A stretch of 53,199 bases of DNA. It comes from Bacillota bacterium. GTDB taxonomy: Bacteria > Bacillota > Sulfobacillia > JAIMAT01. The position numbers and the translations under genes were made by a program. Below, one piece after another: positions 40,249 to 46,798 of this stretch. The notes below the pieces were generated by a model. The model made no database searches, was not told the origin of the DNA, and was given only the letters and a program-made list of their open reading frames with translations. Each line of letters begins with the position of its first letter. Position 1 is the first letter of the stretch. The stretch spans positions 1 through 53,199 of the forward strand of contig JASBVS010000005.1 of assembly GCA_029960955.1 (NCBI GenBank), written 5' to 3'.

Positions 40249-41367
40249 TCAGAGCATGGGCACCTGCCGGACCACCTTCCCCTCGATCCGTTCGAAGATC
40301 TCGTCCAGGCTCTCGCCGGTGATGGTCATGCCGTGGTTCTTGAGGCCCACGATGGTGTGGCGCGGATCCGGCGCCGTGCGCACCTTCTCCGCCACCGCCT
40401 GCGCGATCTCGAGCGTGCCGCAGGGGTAGTTGATCTCGGTGGCGTCGATGCCGGGAATCCAGGCGTGGACGTGGAGGACGGCGCCCACCTGCGGGTTCTC
40501 GCGGTAGATCATCCAGTGCTCGATGGCGTCGACGGAGACGCGGCGCGGGCTGACCACCGGCGGCACGCTCAGGTGGATGGCGTCGTCCTCCTCCCGGTAG
40601 CCCTTGACGAGCAGGGCGTCCCGGCCCACCTGGCGGATGTTGGTCTTGTCGACGCCGCTGGCGCTCATCCAGAAGTCGTCCTCGGTCCGCCGGACGCTCA
40701 GGTTGCCGTAGCTCAGCCCGCCGATCTGGTAGAGGCGCTGGACGTGGCGGAAGTCGCTCTCCGGCAGCAGCTTCTCGAGGGGGAAGGGCGCCGGGTTGAG
40801 GTTGAGGTCGCCCAGCTTCCGGCTGGCACGGCGCATCTCGTCCATGTGCTCGTCCCCGTCCCAGAGGTGCTCGGGCAGGTCGGGGTCGAAGACGTTGTTG
40901 ATCACCAGGTGGCTGGACGCCAGCGGCTCCAGCCGCTCGAAGAGCTCCGCGAAGAAGCGGGCCGGCTCCTCGAAGGAGGAGCGGATCGGATAGTAGCCGC
41001 GCTCCAGGGTGATGAAGTAGACCCGGACCTCCTCCCCCTCCGGCACCACGTAGAGGAAGAGGTTGGAGAGGGAGCGGATCATCAGCGGGTAGGCCGCCAG
41101 GAGCACGTCCTCGGGCGGCTCCGGCGCCTCCGCGACGGAGACCACGTAGGTGGCCTGCGCGTGGCGGTGGTAGGGCCGCGCGGCTGCGGCGTCGATCAGG
41201 TTGAAGACCAGGTGGACGCCCGGGTAGGGCTCGACCTGCGCGTACCCGTGGTCGCGGAAGACGCGCGCCAGCCCGTCCACGAAGCGGCGCATGACGGGGG
41301 TCGCCGCCTGGCCGACCACCGTGAAGTCCCTCGCCTCCTGCTCGCTCCTCTGTCGCGTCCCATTCAT
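40249..41367 (-). CDS. Class II aldolase/adducin-family protein with long N-terminal extension
   Basis: 372 aa; ATG with GGAGG nine nucleotides upstream. The C-terminal half (about 200-372) is a class II aldolase/adducin domain: YQIGGLSYGNLSVRR, FWMSASGVDKTNIRQVGRDA, zinc histidines in VLHVHAWIPG and TIVGLKNHGMTITGESLDEI. The N-terminal 190 residues (for example GYAQVEPYPGVHLVFNLID, VPEGEEVRVYFITLERGYYP, SHLVINNVFDPDLPEHLW) are an additional domain that I do not recognise. Normal fuculose/rhamnulose-phosphate aldolases have about 210-270 residues without it. It follows the zinc dehydrogenase by 56 nt; together they suggest oxidation and cleavage of a sugar or sugar acid. Substrate unknown. 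Confidence 0.85.
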   Translation of the reverse strand: MNGTRQRSEQEARDFTVVGQAATPVMRRFVDGLARVFRDHGYAQVEPYPGVHLVFNLIDAAAARPYHRHAQATYVVSVAEAPEPPEDVLLAAYPLMIRSLSNLFLYVVPEGEEVRVYFITLERGYYPIRSSFEEPARFFAELFERLEPLASSHLVINNVFDPDLPEHLWDGDEHMDEMRRASRKLGDLNLNPAPFPLEKLLPESDFRHVQRLYQIGGLSYGNLSVRRTEDDFWMSASGVDKTNIRQVGRDALLVKGYREEDDAIHLSVPPVVSPRRVSVDAIEHWMIYRENPQVGAVLHVHAWIPGIDATEINYPCGTLEIAQAVAEKVRTAPDPRHTIVGLKNHGMTITGESLDEIFERIEGKVVRQVPML

Positions 41368-41423
41368 CTCGACCGACCTCCTCGCCTGAACTTCCATCCG
41401 GGCGCGCGGCGCCCTCCTCGGAC

Positions 41424-42659
41424 TCAGGGGACCAGGAGGACCTTGAGCGCGTGGCGGGCGGCCTTGGAAGTGGCCGTCGCCAGCGCCGTCCGGACCTCGA
41501 CCAGCGGGAAGCGGTGCGTCACCAGCCGTTCCAGCGGCAGGCCGCCGCGGGCCAGAAGGTCCAGCGCCAGCTGGAAGGTGCGCCTCCGCCGCCCGTCGAC
41601 TTCCTCGGTGCTGTAGGCAAAGGTGCCCCGGACGGTCAACTCGCGCATCCAGACGAAGGTCCAGTCCACCTTGCGCGTCACCCCGGCCAGGCCGACCAGC
41701 ACGACGCGCCCGCCCGGGCGGGTGAAGCGGAGCGCCTGGTCGATGGCGTCGTCGCGGCCGACGCACTCGTAGACCAGGTCGGCGCCCGACTCGGGTACCG
41801 GCCCGCCCAGGATGGGGCGGAGCAGCCGGACGTCCAGCGCGCGCGCCAGCTCCTCGCGCTGCGCGGCGCCGCGGCCGAGGAGGACGCGGTCGGCCCCCAG
41901 CGACCGCGCCAGCTCGGCCTGGAAGGGATGGCGGGCCAGGACGGTGACGGGCGCGGGCTCGCCCAGCGCCTTGAGCGCCGCCACCACCAGGAGGCCGATG
42001 ACGCCGGCGCCGACCACCAGCACCCGTTCGCCGGGCTCCGGGCGGTTGCGCAGGACGGCGTGGAGCGCGGTGGCGAAGGGTTCCACCAGCGCCGCCGCCT
42101 CGTCGCTCACTTCCTCGGGGACCGGGAAGATCTGCGAGCGGTGCGCCAGGAAGTACTCCGCCCACGTGCCACCCGTCTCGCGGCAGGCCCCGATCAGCAA
42201 CCCGGGGGAGAGCTCGCCCTGGGCCATCCGCTCGCACTGGCTGGTGTCGCCGCGGGCGCAGGCCGGGCAGGGCGGGTCGATGCCGCGGGGCGCGCAGGAG
42301 AGGACCGGGTCGACCACCACCCGCTGGCCGCGCTCGAAGGGGACCCCCGGGCCGGCCTCGTCGATCCGGCCCACGCCCTCGTGGCCGACGACGAAGGGGA
42401 AGGAGCTGTAGACCGAGGCGACCGGGCTGTCGCGCAGGGTGACCAGGTTGAGGTCGCTCCCGCAGATGCCGGCCAGGAGCGTCCGGATGCGCGCCCAGTC
42501 GGGGCCCGGCAGCTCGGGCTGCGGCAGCTCGCGCAGCCGGAGCGGCGACCAGCGCCCCCAGTAGCCCGGGCGCCGCACCGCCCCCCAGGCCCGCGTCCAG
42601 AGATAGCGCGGGATCGCGGGGTCGAACGCGACCGCCTTCAGCCCTCCCACCTCCGCCAC
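41424..42659 (-). CDS. Zinc-dependent medium-chain alcohol/polyol dehydrogenase
   Basis: 411 aa, longer than usual by about 50 residues because of an N-terminal arm (YLWTRAWGAVRRPGYWGRW). Catalytic zinc ligands are visible in GICGSDLNLV (Cys) and FPFVVGHEGVGRIDEAGPGV (His-Glu). A cysteine-rich segment SCAPRGIDPPCPACARGDTS followed by QCERM corresponds to the structural zinc lobe. The NAD(P) site is RVLVVGAGVIGLLVVAALKA. It resembles threonine/sorbitol dehydrogenase-like enzymes. A GTG at 42659 is taken; the family-like N-terminus LKAVAFDP a few codons later starts with a CTG, so the true start may be internal. A palindromic operator lies just upstream. Confidence 0.9.
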   Translation of the reverse strand: MAEVGGLKAVAFDPAIPRYLWTRAWGAVRRPGYWGRWSPLRLRELPQPELPGPDWARIRTLLAGICGSDLNLVTLRDSPVASVYSSFPFVVGHEGVGRIDEAGPGVPFERGQRVVVDPVLSCAPRGIDPPCPACARGDTSQCERMAQGELSPGLLIGACRETGGTWAEYFLAHRSQIFPVPEEVSDEAAALVEPFATALHAVLRNRPEPGERVLVVGAGVIGLLVVAALKALGEPAPVTVLARHPFQAELARSLGADRVLLGRGAAQREELARALDVRLLRPILGGPVPESGADLVYECVGRDDAIDQALRFTRPGGRVVLVGLAGVTRKVDWTFVWMRELTVRGTFAYSTEEVDGRRRRTFQLALDLLARGGLPLERLVTHRFPLVEVRTALATATSKAARHALKVLLVP

Positions 42660-42664
42660 ATCGT

Positions 42665-42695
42665 CCTGATCTTAGCATCTGGTACTAAGACCAGG
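42665..42695 (-). promoter_or_regulatory. Palindromic operator upstream of the dehydrogenase/aldolase unit
   Basis: Eleven-bp arms 42665-42675 and 42685-42695 (CCTGATCTTAG / CTAAGACCAGG) match except at one position, around a 9-nt centre. A second, shorter palindrome CTGGT-N6-ACCAG overlaps its right half. The block is AT-rich against the local background and begins six nucleotides before the start codon. TGG...CCA palindromes of this size are typical of GntR/LacI-type sites. A TGCTAAGAT extended -10 candidate overlaps it on the minus strand, so binding would block transcription. Confidence 0.55.
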
Positions 42696-42837
42696 TAGGT
42701 ATCCTTCCCCACCTGCGACATGGGGTCGAACAGCAACGTGCAGGGAGGCACCAGCAGCCGGCGCTGCGGCGGCCGGCCGCCGGCCGGCCCGCGGGCGCGG
42801 AGGCGGGGCCTGCCGCGCCCGCGCTCGTCCGGAGGGA

Positions 42838-42993
42838 CTAGAGGAAGGGCAGCGCGTAGTAGGCGATCAGCCCGAGGACGACGATGCCGAGGACCACGGC
42901 GAGGAGGAGCCGGCGCATGCCGGCCTGCCGCCTCTCCCTGCCCGGCCCGTTCCCGCGCGCCGAGCGGGCGCGCGGCCTCCTGCCCGCGCTCAT
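42838..42993 (-). CDS. 51-aa membrane protein at the end of the thiamine-precursor importer operon
   Basis: The ATG overlaps the stop of the binding-protein gene as ATGA. The N-terminal half is strongly basic (MSAGRRPRARSARG, then RERRQAGMRR) and the C-terminal half is one membrane helix, LLLAVVLGIVVLGLIAYYAL, ending PFL. This gives an N-in, single-pass topology. No family recognised. Overlap, topology and the clean hydrophobic helix support a real gene translated with the importer. Because the operon is under a TPP riboswitch it may modulate or stabilise the importer, but this is inference. Confidence 0.6.
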   Translation of the reverse strand: MSAGRRPRARSARGNGPGRERRQAGMRRLLLAVVLGIVVLGLIAYYALPFL

Positions 42994-44045
42994 CGGCTCT
43001 TGGGCGCCACCTCGTCCGCGACGTCGACGAAGATCCCGGAGGCGTCCACCGGCTTCTCCAGCAGGTGGTGCCGGAGCATCCAGTTCTCCAGCGTCGCCCA
43101 CTTGGCCTCCGTCTGCTGCCCGTAAGGCTGGCCCGGGTCGCGCAGCTGGGGCAGGAGCACCTTCAGCCCGGCCAGGGCGAGGCCGCGATCCAGCCCGGAG
43201 GCGTGCCGGGCGAGGATGTCGACGGCCTGGTCGGGGTGGGCGGCCACCCAGGCCTCGCCTTCCTGGGCCGCCTTCCAGAAGGCGTCGAGCACGGCCCGGT
43301 CGCGCTCGAGCGTCGTCTCGTTCGTGATCAGCACCAGCTCGTAGTAGTCGGGGACGCCCAGCTCCCGGACGGGGAAGACCGTCACCGGGTAGCCCTGGCG
43401 CGGCAGCTGGAGCGCCTCCACGGTGGTGTAGCCGCCCTCGATGGCGTCGACCCGGTGCGTGGTCAGCGCCGGGATCAGGTCGAAGCCGACGTTGACCGAG
43501 CGGATCCGGCCGGCCGGCACGCCCAGCTTCTCGGCCAGCGTCTCCAGGATCGCCTGGTCGCTGGGCGTCCCCGCCGTGCCGATGCTCTTGCCGCGCAGGT
43601 CCTCGAGGGTGCGGATGCCGCTGGACCGGAGGGCGATGACGGTGTTGAGCGGGTGCTGGACCACCGCCGCCACCGAGACGACGGGGATCCCCTGCGAGCG
43701 CGCCAGGAGGACGTCCTTCGGGTAGCCGATGCCCAGGTCGACGCGGCCGGAGCCCACCAGCTTGAGCGGGTCGGTGGTCTGGGAAGGCACCTCCACCTTC
43801 ACCTGGAGCCCCTGCCGGCGGAAGTAGCCGAGGTCCATGGCGGCGTAGAGCCAGGCGTGGTCGACGTTGGGGTACCAGTCGAGAAGCAGCGTGACCGTGC
43901 GCAGCTGCTTCTGCGCCGTGCTGCCCGCCTTCCCCTGCGGGGCGGCGGGAGTGCCCCCGGCCTGGCCGCCGCAGGCGCCGAGCACGAGGCCGAGCGCCAG
44001 CAGGAGCGCCGCAGGGCGGAGGCGACGTCGCGCGACGGGGATCAT
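42990..44045 (-). CDS. thiY: Thiamine-precursor (HMP-type) binding lipoprotein, NMT1/THI5-like
   Basis: 351 aa. ATG overlapping the permease stop (ATGA) with GGGAGGGAGGAAGC upstream. Lipoprotein signal ending LGAC (Cys25). The mature protein has the NMT1/THI5 signature: VTLLLDWYPNVDHAWLYAAM, DLGYFRRQGLQVKVEVPSQT, DPLKLVGSGRVDLGIGYPKD, and GFDLIPALTTHRVDAIEGGY. ThiY binds formylaminopyrimidine or related hydroxymethylpyrimidine precursors and hands them to ThiXZ. The TPP riboswitch upstream of the operon strongly supports this function. Which pyrimidine is bound cannot be read. Confidence 0.92.
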   Translation of the reverse strand: MIPVARRRLRPAALLLALGLVLGACGGQAGGTPAAPQGKAGSTAQKQLRTVTLLLDWYPNVDHAWLYAAMDLGYFRRQGLQVKVEVPSQTTDPLKLVGSGRVDLGIGYPKDVLLARSQGIPVVSVAAVVQHPLNTVIALRSSGIRTLEDLRGKSIGTAGTPSDQAILETLAEKLGVPAGRIRSVNVGFDLIPALTTHRVDAIEGGYTTVEALQLPRQGYPVTVFPVRELGVPDYYELVLITNETTLERDRAVLDAFWKAAQEGEAWVAAHPDQAVDILARHASGLDRGLALAGLKVLLPQLRDPGQPYGQQTEAKWATLENWMLRHHLLEKPVDASGIFVDVADEVAPKSR

Positions 44046-44800
44046 GCTTCCTCCCTCCCGATCTCGTCCTGTGCGGTCCGGAGCCACCAGAGCACGCGCC
44101 GCTCCACCCGGCCGGTGAGCGCGAAGAGCCCGATGCCCAGCGCGGCCAGGAGGAAGACGGCGGCGAAGACGGCCGAGGCCTGAAGCTGCGAGGAGTAGCG
44201 CTGGATCAGGTAGCCCAGGCCCGCCTGCGCGCCCAGCCACTCGCCCACCACCGCCCCGCTGACGCTGAAGGCGACGGCCAGCTTGAGCCCGGAGAAGACG
44301 GCAGGAAGGGCGGAGGGCCACTCCAGTGCCCGGAAGCGCCGCCAGCGTCCCGCGCCCCACGAGGCGAAGAGCTCCTCGGCGTCCGCGTCGACGCGCCCGA
44401 GGCCGTCGTAAGTGCTGACCACCAGCGGAAAGAAGCTCCAGAGGACCGCCAGGAGCACCTTGGGGGCCAGGGTGTAGCCGAGCCAGAGGACCAGGATGGG
44501 CGCGATGGCGACGGTGGGGAACATCTGCGAGGCGACCAGCCAGGGGTAGGCGCCGCCGGCGAAGCGGGGGCTCATGCGCATGGCCACCGCCAGGCCGACG
44601 CCGACCACGGCGGAGAGGGCGACGGCGAGGAGGATCTCCTCCAGCGTCACGCCCGCGTTGGCCAGGAGGGTCGCCCGCTCGCTCCAGAGGGCCGCGGCCA
44701 CCTGGCTGGGGGCGGGCAGGATGAAGCTCGGCGGGCGGAAGAGCTCGACGCCGGCCTGCCAGGCGACGAGCAGGAGAAGCGCCAGGAAGCCGCCCCTCAC
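44042..44800 (-). CDS. thiX: Thiamine-precursor ABC permease
   Basis: 252 aa, GTG overlapping the ATPase stop (GTGA). Six membrane segments of the SsuC/TauC-like permease family (BPD_transp_1). The N-terminus FILPAPSQVAAALWSERATL is characteristic, and the ATPase-coupling loop is ELFASWGAGRWRRFRALEWP followed by SALPAVFSGLKLAVAFSVSG. C-terminal VVGEWLGAQAGLGYLIQRYS is also typical. It forms the pore with itself as a homodimer. Located between ATPase and binding protein under TPP-riboswitch control. Confidence 0.93.
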   Translation of the reverse strand: MRGGFLALLLLVAWQAGVELFRPPSFILPAPSQVAAALWSERATLLANAGVTLEEILLAVALSAVVGVGLAVAMRMSPRFAGGAYPWLVASQMFPTVAIAPILVLWLGYTLAPKVLLAVLWSFFPLVVSTYDGLGRVDADAEELFASWGAGRWRRFRALEWPSALPAVFSGLKLAVAFSVSGAVVGEWLGAQAGLGYLIQRYSSQLQASAVFAAVFLLAALGIGLFALTGRVERRVLWWLRTAQDEIGREEA

Positions 44801-45600
44801 GCGCCCCCCACCTCCAGCGGAGCCGCCTCCCGCAGCCCCAGCAGCTCCAGCACCCGGCGCTCGGCCGTCGCCCGGTCGCGCACAGGCACCCGCTCCAGCG
44901 CGCGCACCGGCGTGGCGGCGACGACCAGCACCTCGTCGGCCAGCAAGGCCGCTTCCTGGACGTCGTGGGTGACGAGGAGGACGGTCGCCTCCAGGCTCCG
45001 GCGGAGGCCGGCCAGCCAGAGCTGGAGCTGCCGCCGCGTGAGCGCGTCCAGCGCCCCGAACGGCTCGTCGAGAAGGAGGAGCCGGCCGCCCGCCATGACC
45101 GTGCGCAGGAAGGCCGCCCGCTGCCGCTCGCCGCCGGATAGCTGGGCGGGGTAGGCGTCGCCCTTCCCCTCCAGGCCGAAGACGGGCAGCAGCTCCTCGG
45201 CGCGGCGGCGGGCCTCGCGCAGCGCCTGCGCCTCGCGGCCGTGCATCTCCAGCGGCAGGAGCGCGTTCTCCAGGAGCGTCCGCCAGGGCAGGAGCGAGTC
45301 CCGCTGCGGCATGTAGCTGGCGCGCAGCGGCTCTCCCGGCCGCGTGCCCGGCGGCGCGCCGCAGACCTCGATCCTGCCCGCGCGCGGCCGGAGGATGCCG
45401 GCCGCCAGCTTGAGGATCGTGCTCTTGCCGGAGCCGCTCGGGCCGACCAGGGCGGTGAAGGAGCCTTCCTGGACGGCGAAGGAGAGCTCCTCGAGCACCG
45501 GCACCTCCGTGCCCCGCCGGCCCGCCGCGGGCAAGGGCCGGTAGACGGCGGTGACGGCGTCGAAGCGGAGAGCGCTCCCCTCGGCTCGGCCACGGCTCAC
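44797..45600 (-). CDS. thiZ: Thiamine-precursor ABC ATPase
   Basis: 267 aa, GTG with GGGAGG nine nucleotides upstream. Walker A VGPSGSGKSTILKLAAGILR, Q-loop YMPQRDSLLPWRTLLENALL, signature LSGGERQRAAFLRT, Walker B LLLLDEPFGALDALTRRQ and H-loop LLVTHDVQEAALLADEVLV are all present. The Q-loop wording (PQRDSLLPW) and the short C-terminus match the SsuB/TauB/ThiZ group. First gene of the operon, 40 nt after the riboswitch terminator. Energises uptake of the pyrimidine precursor. Confidence 0.94.
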   Translation of the reverse strand: MSRGRAEGSALRFDAVTAVYRPLPAAGRRGTEVPVLEELSFAVQEGSFTALVGPSGSGKSTILKLAAGILRPRAGRIEVCGAPPGTRPGEPLRASYMPQRDSLLPWRTLLENALLPLEMHGREAQALREARRRAEELLPVFGLEGKGDAYPAQLSGGERQRAAFLRTVMAGGRLLLLDEPFGALDALTRRQLQLWLAGLRRSLEATVLLVTHDVQEAALLADEVLVVAATPVRALERVPVRDRATAERRVLELLGLREAAPLEVGGA

Positions 45601-45639
45601 CCTCGTTCGCCTCCCGCCAGGGTGCCCGCGAGGACCACG

Positions 45640-45663
45640 AAAAAAACCGTCCCGGAGGACGGT
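45640..45663 (-). terminator. Riboswitch-controlled intrinsic terminator
   Basis: Stem ACCGTCC/GGACGGT (7 bp, tetraloop) followed in minus-strand RNA by seven U (45640-45646, whose last pair closes the stem). It stands between the TPP aptamer and thiZ, the standard position for a transcriptional OFF switch. The 3' side of aptamer helix P1 with the following bases (GGTCACGCGC, about 45699-45708) can alternatively pair with GCGCGCAGCGACC (about 45661-45673), which includes the terminator's 5' arm and could form the antiterminator. Confidence 0.85.
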
Positions 45664-45703
45664 CGCTGCGCGCCGGCGCCTAGGCCCGAGCGCTGGTTGC
45701 GCG

Positions 45704-45831
45704 TGACCACTTTCCCTCCGCTGGCATGACCCAGATCAGGTTCGAGGGGTCGGCTTCCGCCGTCTCAGCCCCCGCGCTCCCGCCCGCCGAGCCGGCGGGC
45801 GGCGGGTGCGAGGACGCCCCCAGTGGTCCTC
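45704..45831 (-). promoter_or_regulatory. TPP (THI-box) riboswitch aptamer
   Basis: The minus-strand RNA has helix P1 GACCACT/AGTGGTC closing the element, the conserved GGGGCTGAGA with its CTGAGA pyrimidine-binding core, and the thi-box ACCTGATCTGGGTCATGCCAGCG region that binds the pyrophosphate. A long GC-rich extra stem (CGCCGCCCGCCGG... against ...CGGCGGGCGGGAGCG) occupies the optional P3 position. It precedes the thiZ-thiX-thiY operon and should shut it off when TPP is plentiful. Confidence 0.96.
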
Positions 45832-45852
45832 TTCGGTTTTCTGGCTGGCACG

Positions 45853-45882
45853 ACTCTAGCCCCGGCCGGCGGGGCGCGTCAA
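45853..45882 (-). promoter_or_regulatory. Promoter of the TPP-riboswitch operon
   Basis: In minus orientation TTGACG (45877-45882) and TAGAGT (45853-45858) are separated by 18 nt, giving a transcription start near 45846, about 15 nt ahead of the aptamer. This is a close match to a housekeeping sigma-A promoter. Confidence 0.65.
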
Positions 45883-46003
45883 GGCGGCCGGGTCGAGGCG
45901 GGAGGGAAGGAGGCCGCGCCGGAGGAAGCGGAGCGTCGACGGGAGCGCGAGGCGATCCGAAGGAGGCGTCCCGAACAGGCGGACGAAGGAGGCGAGACTG
46001 TCG

Positions 46004-46744
46004 ATGTCGGACGTCGCCCGCGCCAAGGAGCGCCTGCGCGAGGAGGTCTGGGAGCGCCTGGAGAGCCGGCGCGCCGCCGCCTTCCCCTTCCCGCCCCGCG
46101 GCCGCATCCCGAACTTCCGCGGCGCCGCCGAGGCCGCCCGCCGCCTGGCCGGGAGCCCCCTCTGGCAGGCGGCGCGCGTGGTCAAGGTCAATCCCGACGC
46201 CCCCCAGCAGCCGGTCCGCGAGCGGGCCGTCCGCGAGGGGAAGGTGCTCCTCATGCCGACGCCGCGACTGCGCGGCGGCTTCATGCTCCTCGAGCCGGGG
46301 GCGGTCCCTCCGGGCCGCGAGCGCGAGGCGACGAGCATCCGGCACTTCCTGGCGTACGGGCGGGTCGTCCGGCTCGCCGAGCTGCCGCCCGTCGACCTGA
46401 TCGTCTGCGGCAGCGTGGCGGTGGACGCGCACGGCCATCGCGTGGGGAAGGGCGAGGGCTACTCCGACCGCGAGTTCGCCCTCCTCCGCGAGCTGCGGGG
46501 CGGGCCGATCCCCGTCGCCACCACCGTCCACGAGTTGCAGCTGGTGGCCTCGGTCCCGCGGGAGCCCTTCGACCTCCTCGTCGACCTGGTGGCCACGCCG
46601 AGCCGGTTGCTGGAGACCGAGCCGGACGGGGCGCAGCCCGCCGGCATCGACTGGTCGCGGGTGAGCGAGGCCGAGCTGGAGGCGATGCCCATCCTCCGCG
46701 AACTGCGCGAGTTGCTCGAGCGCCGGGGGCGCTCCTCGCGCTGA
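46004..46744 (+). CDS. 5-formyltetrahydrofolate cyclo-ligase-family protein
   Basis: 246 aa; ATG with AAGGAGG eleven nucleotides upstream. The family fold is recognised by VARAKERLREEVWERLESR, PIPNFRGA-like RIPNFRGAAEAARRLAG, VVKVNPDAPQQPVRERAVRE, LLMPTPRLRGGFMLLEPG and the phosphate/folate loop VDAHGHRVGKGEGYSDREFA. The G-x-G-x-G-Y-x-D loop is a variant of the classical enzyme (GYGGGYYD), and the whole protein resembles the MTHFSD/archaeal branch rather than typical bacterial FAU1/YgfA. It would make 5,10-methenyl-THF from 5-formyl-THF with ATP, but the branch may have another substrate. It is divergent from the TPP-riboswitch operon. Confidence 0.82.
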   Translation: MSDVARAKERLREEVWERLESRRAAAFPFPPRGRIPNFRGAAEAARRLAGSPLWQAARVVKVNPDAPQQPVRERAVREGKVLLMPTPRLRGGFMLLEPGAVPPGREREATSIRHFLAYGRVVRLAELPPVDLIVCGSVAVDAHGHRVGKGEGYSDREFALLRELRGGPIPVATTVHELQLVASVPREPFDLLVDLVATPSRLLETEPDGAQPAGIDWSRVSEAELEAMPILRELRELLERRGRSSR

Positions 46745-46798
46745 GCCGGCGCCCGGGTCCGGAGGCGCCTCGGGCGGCGGTCCGGCCCTTCCCCGCCG

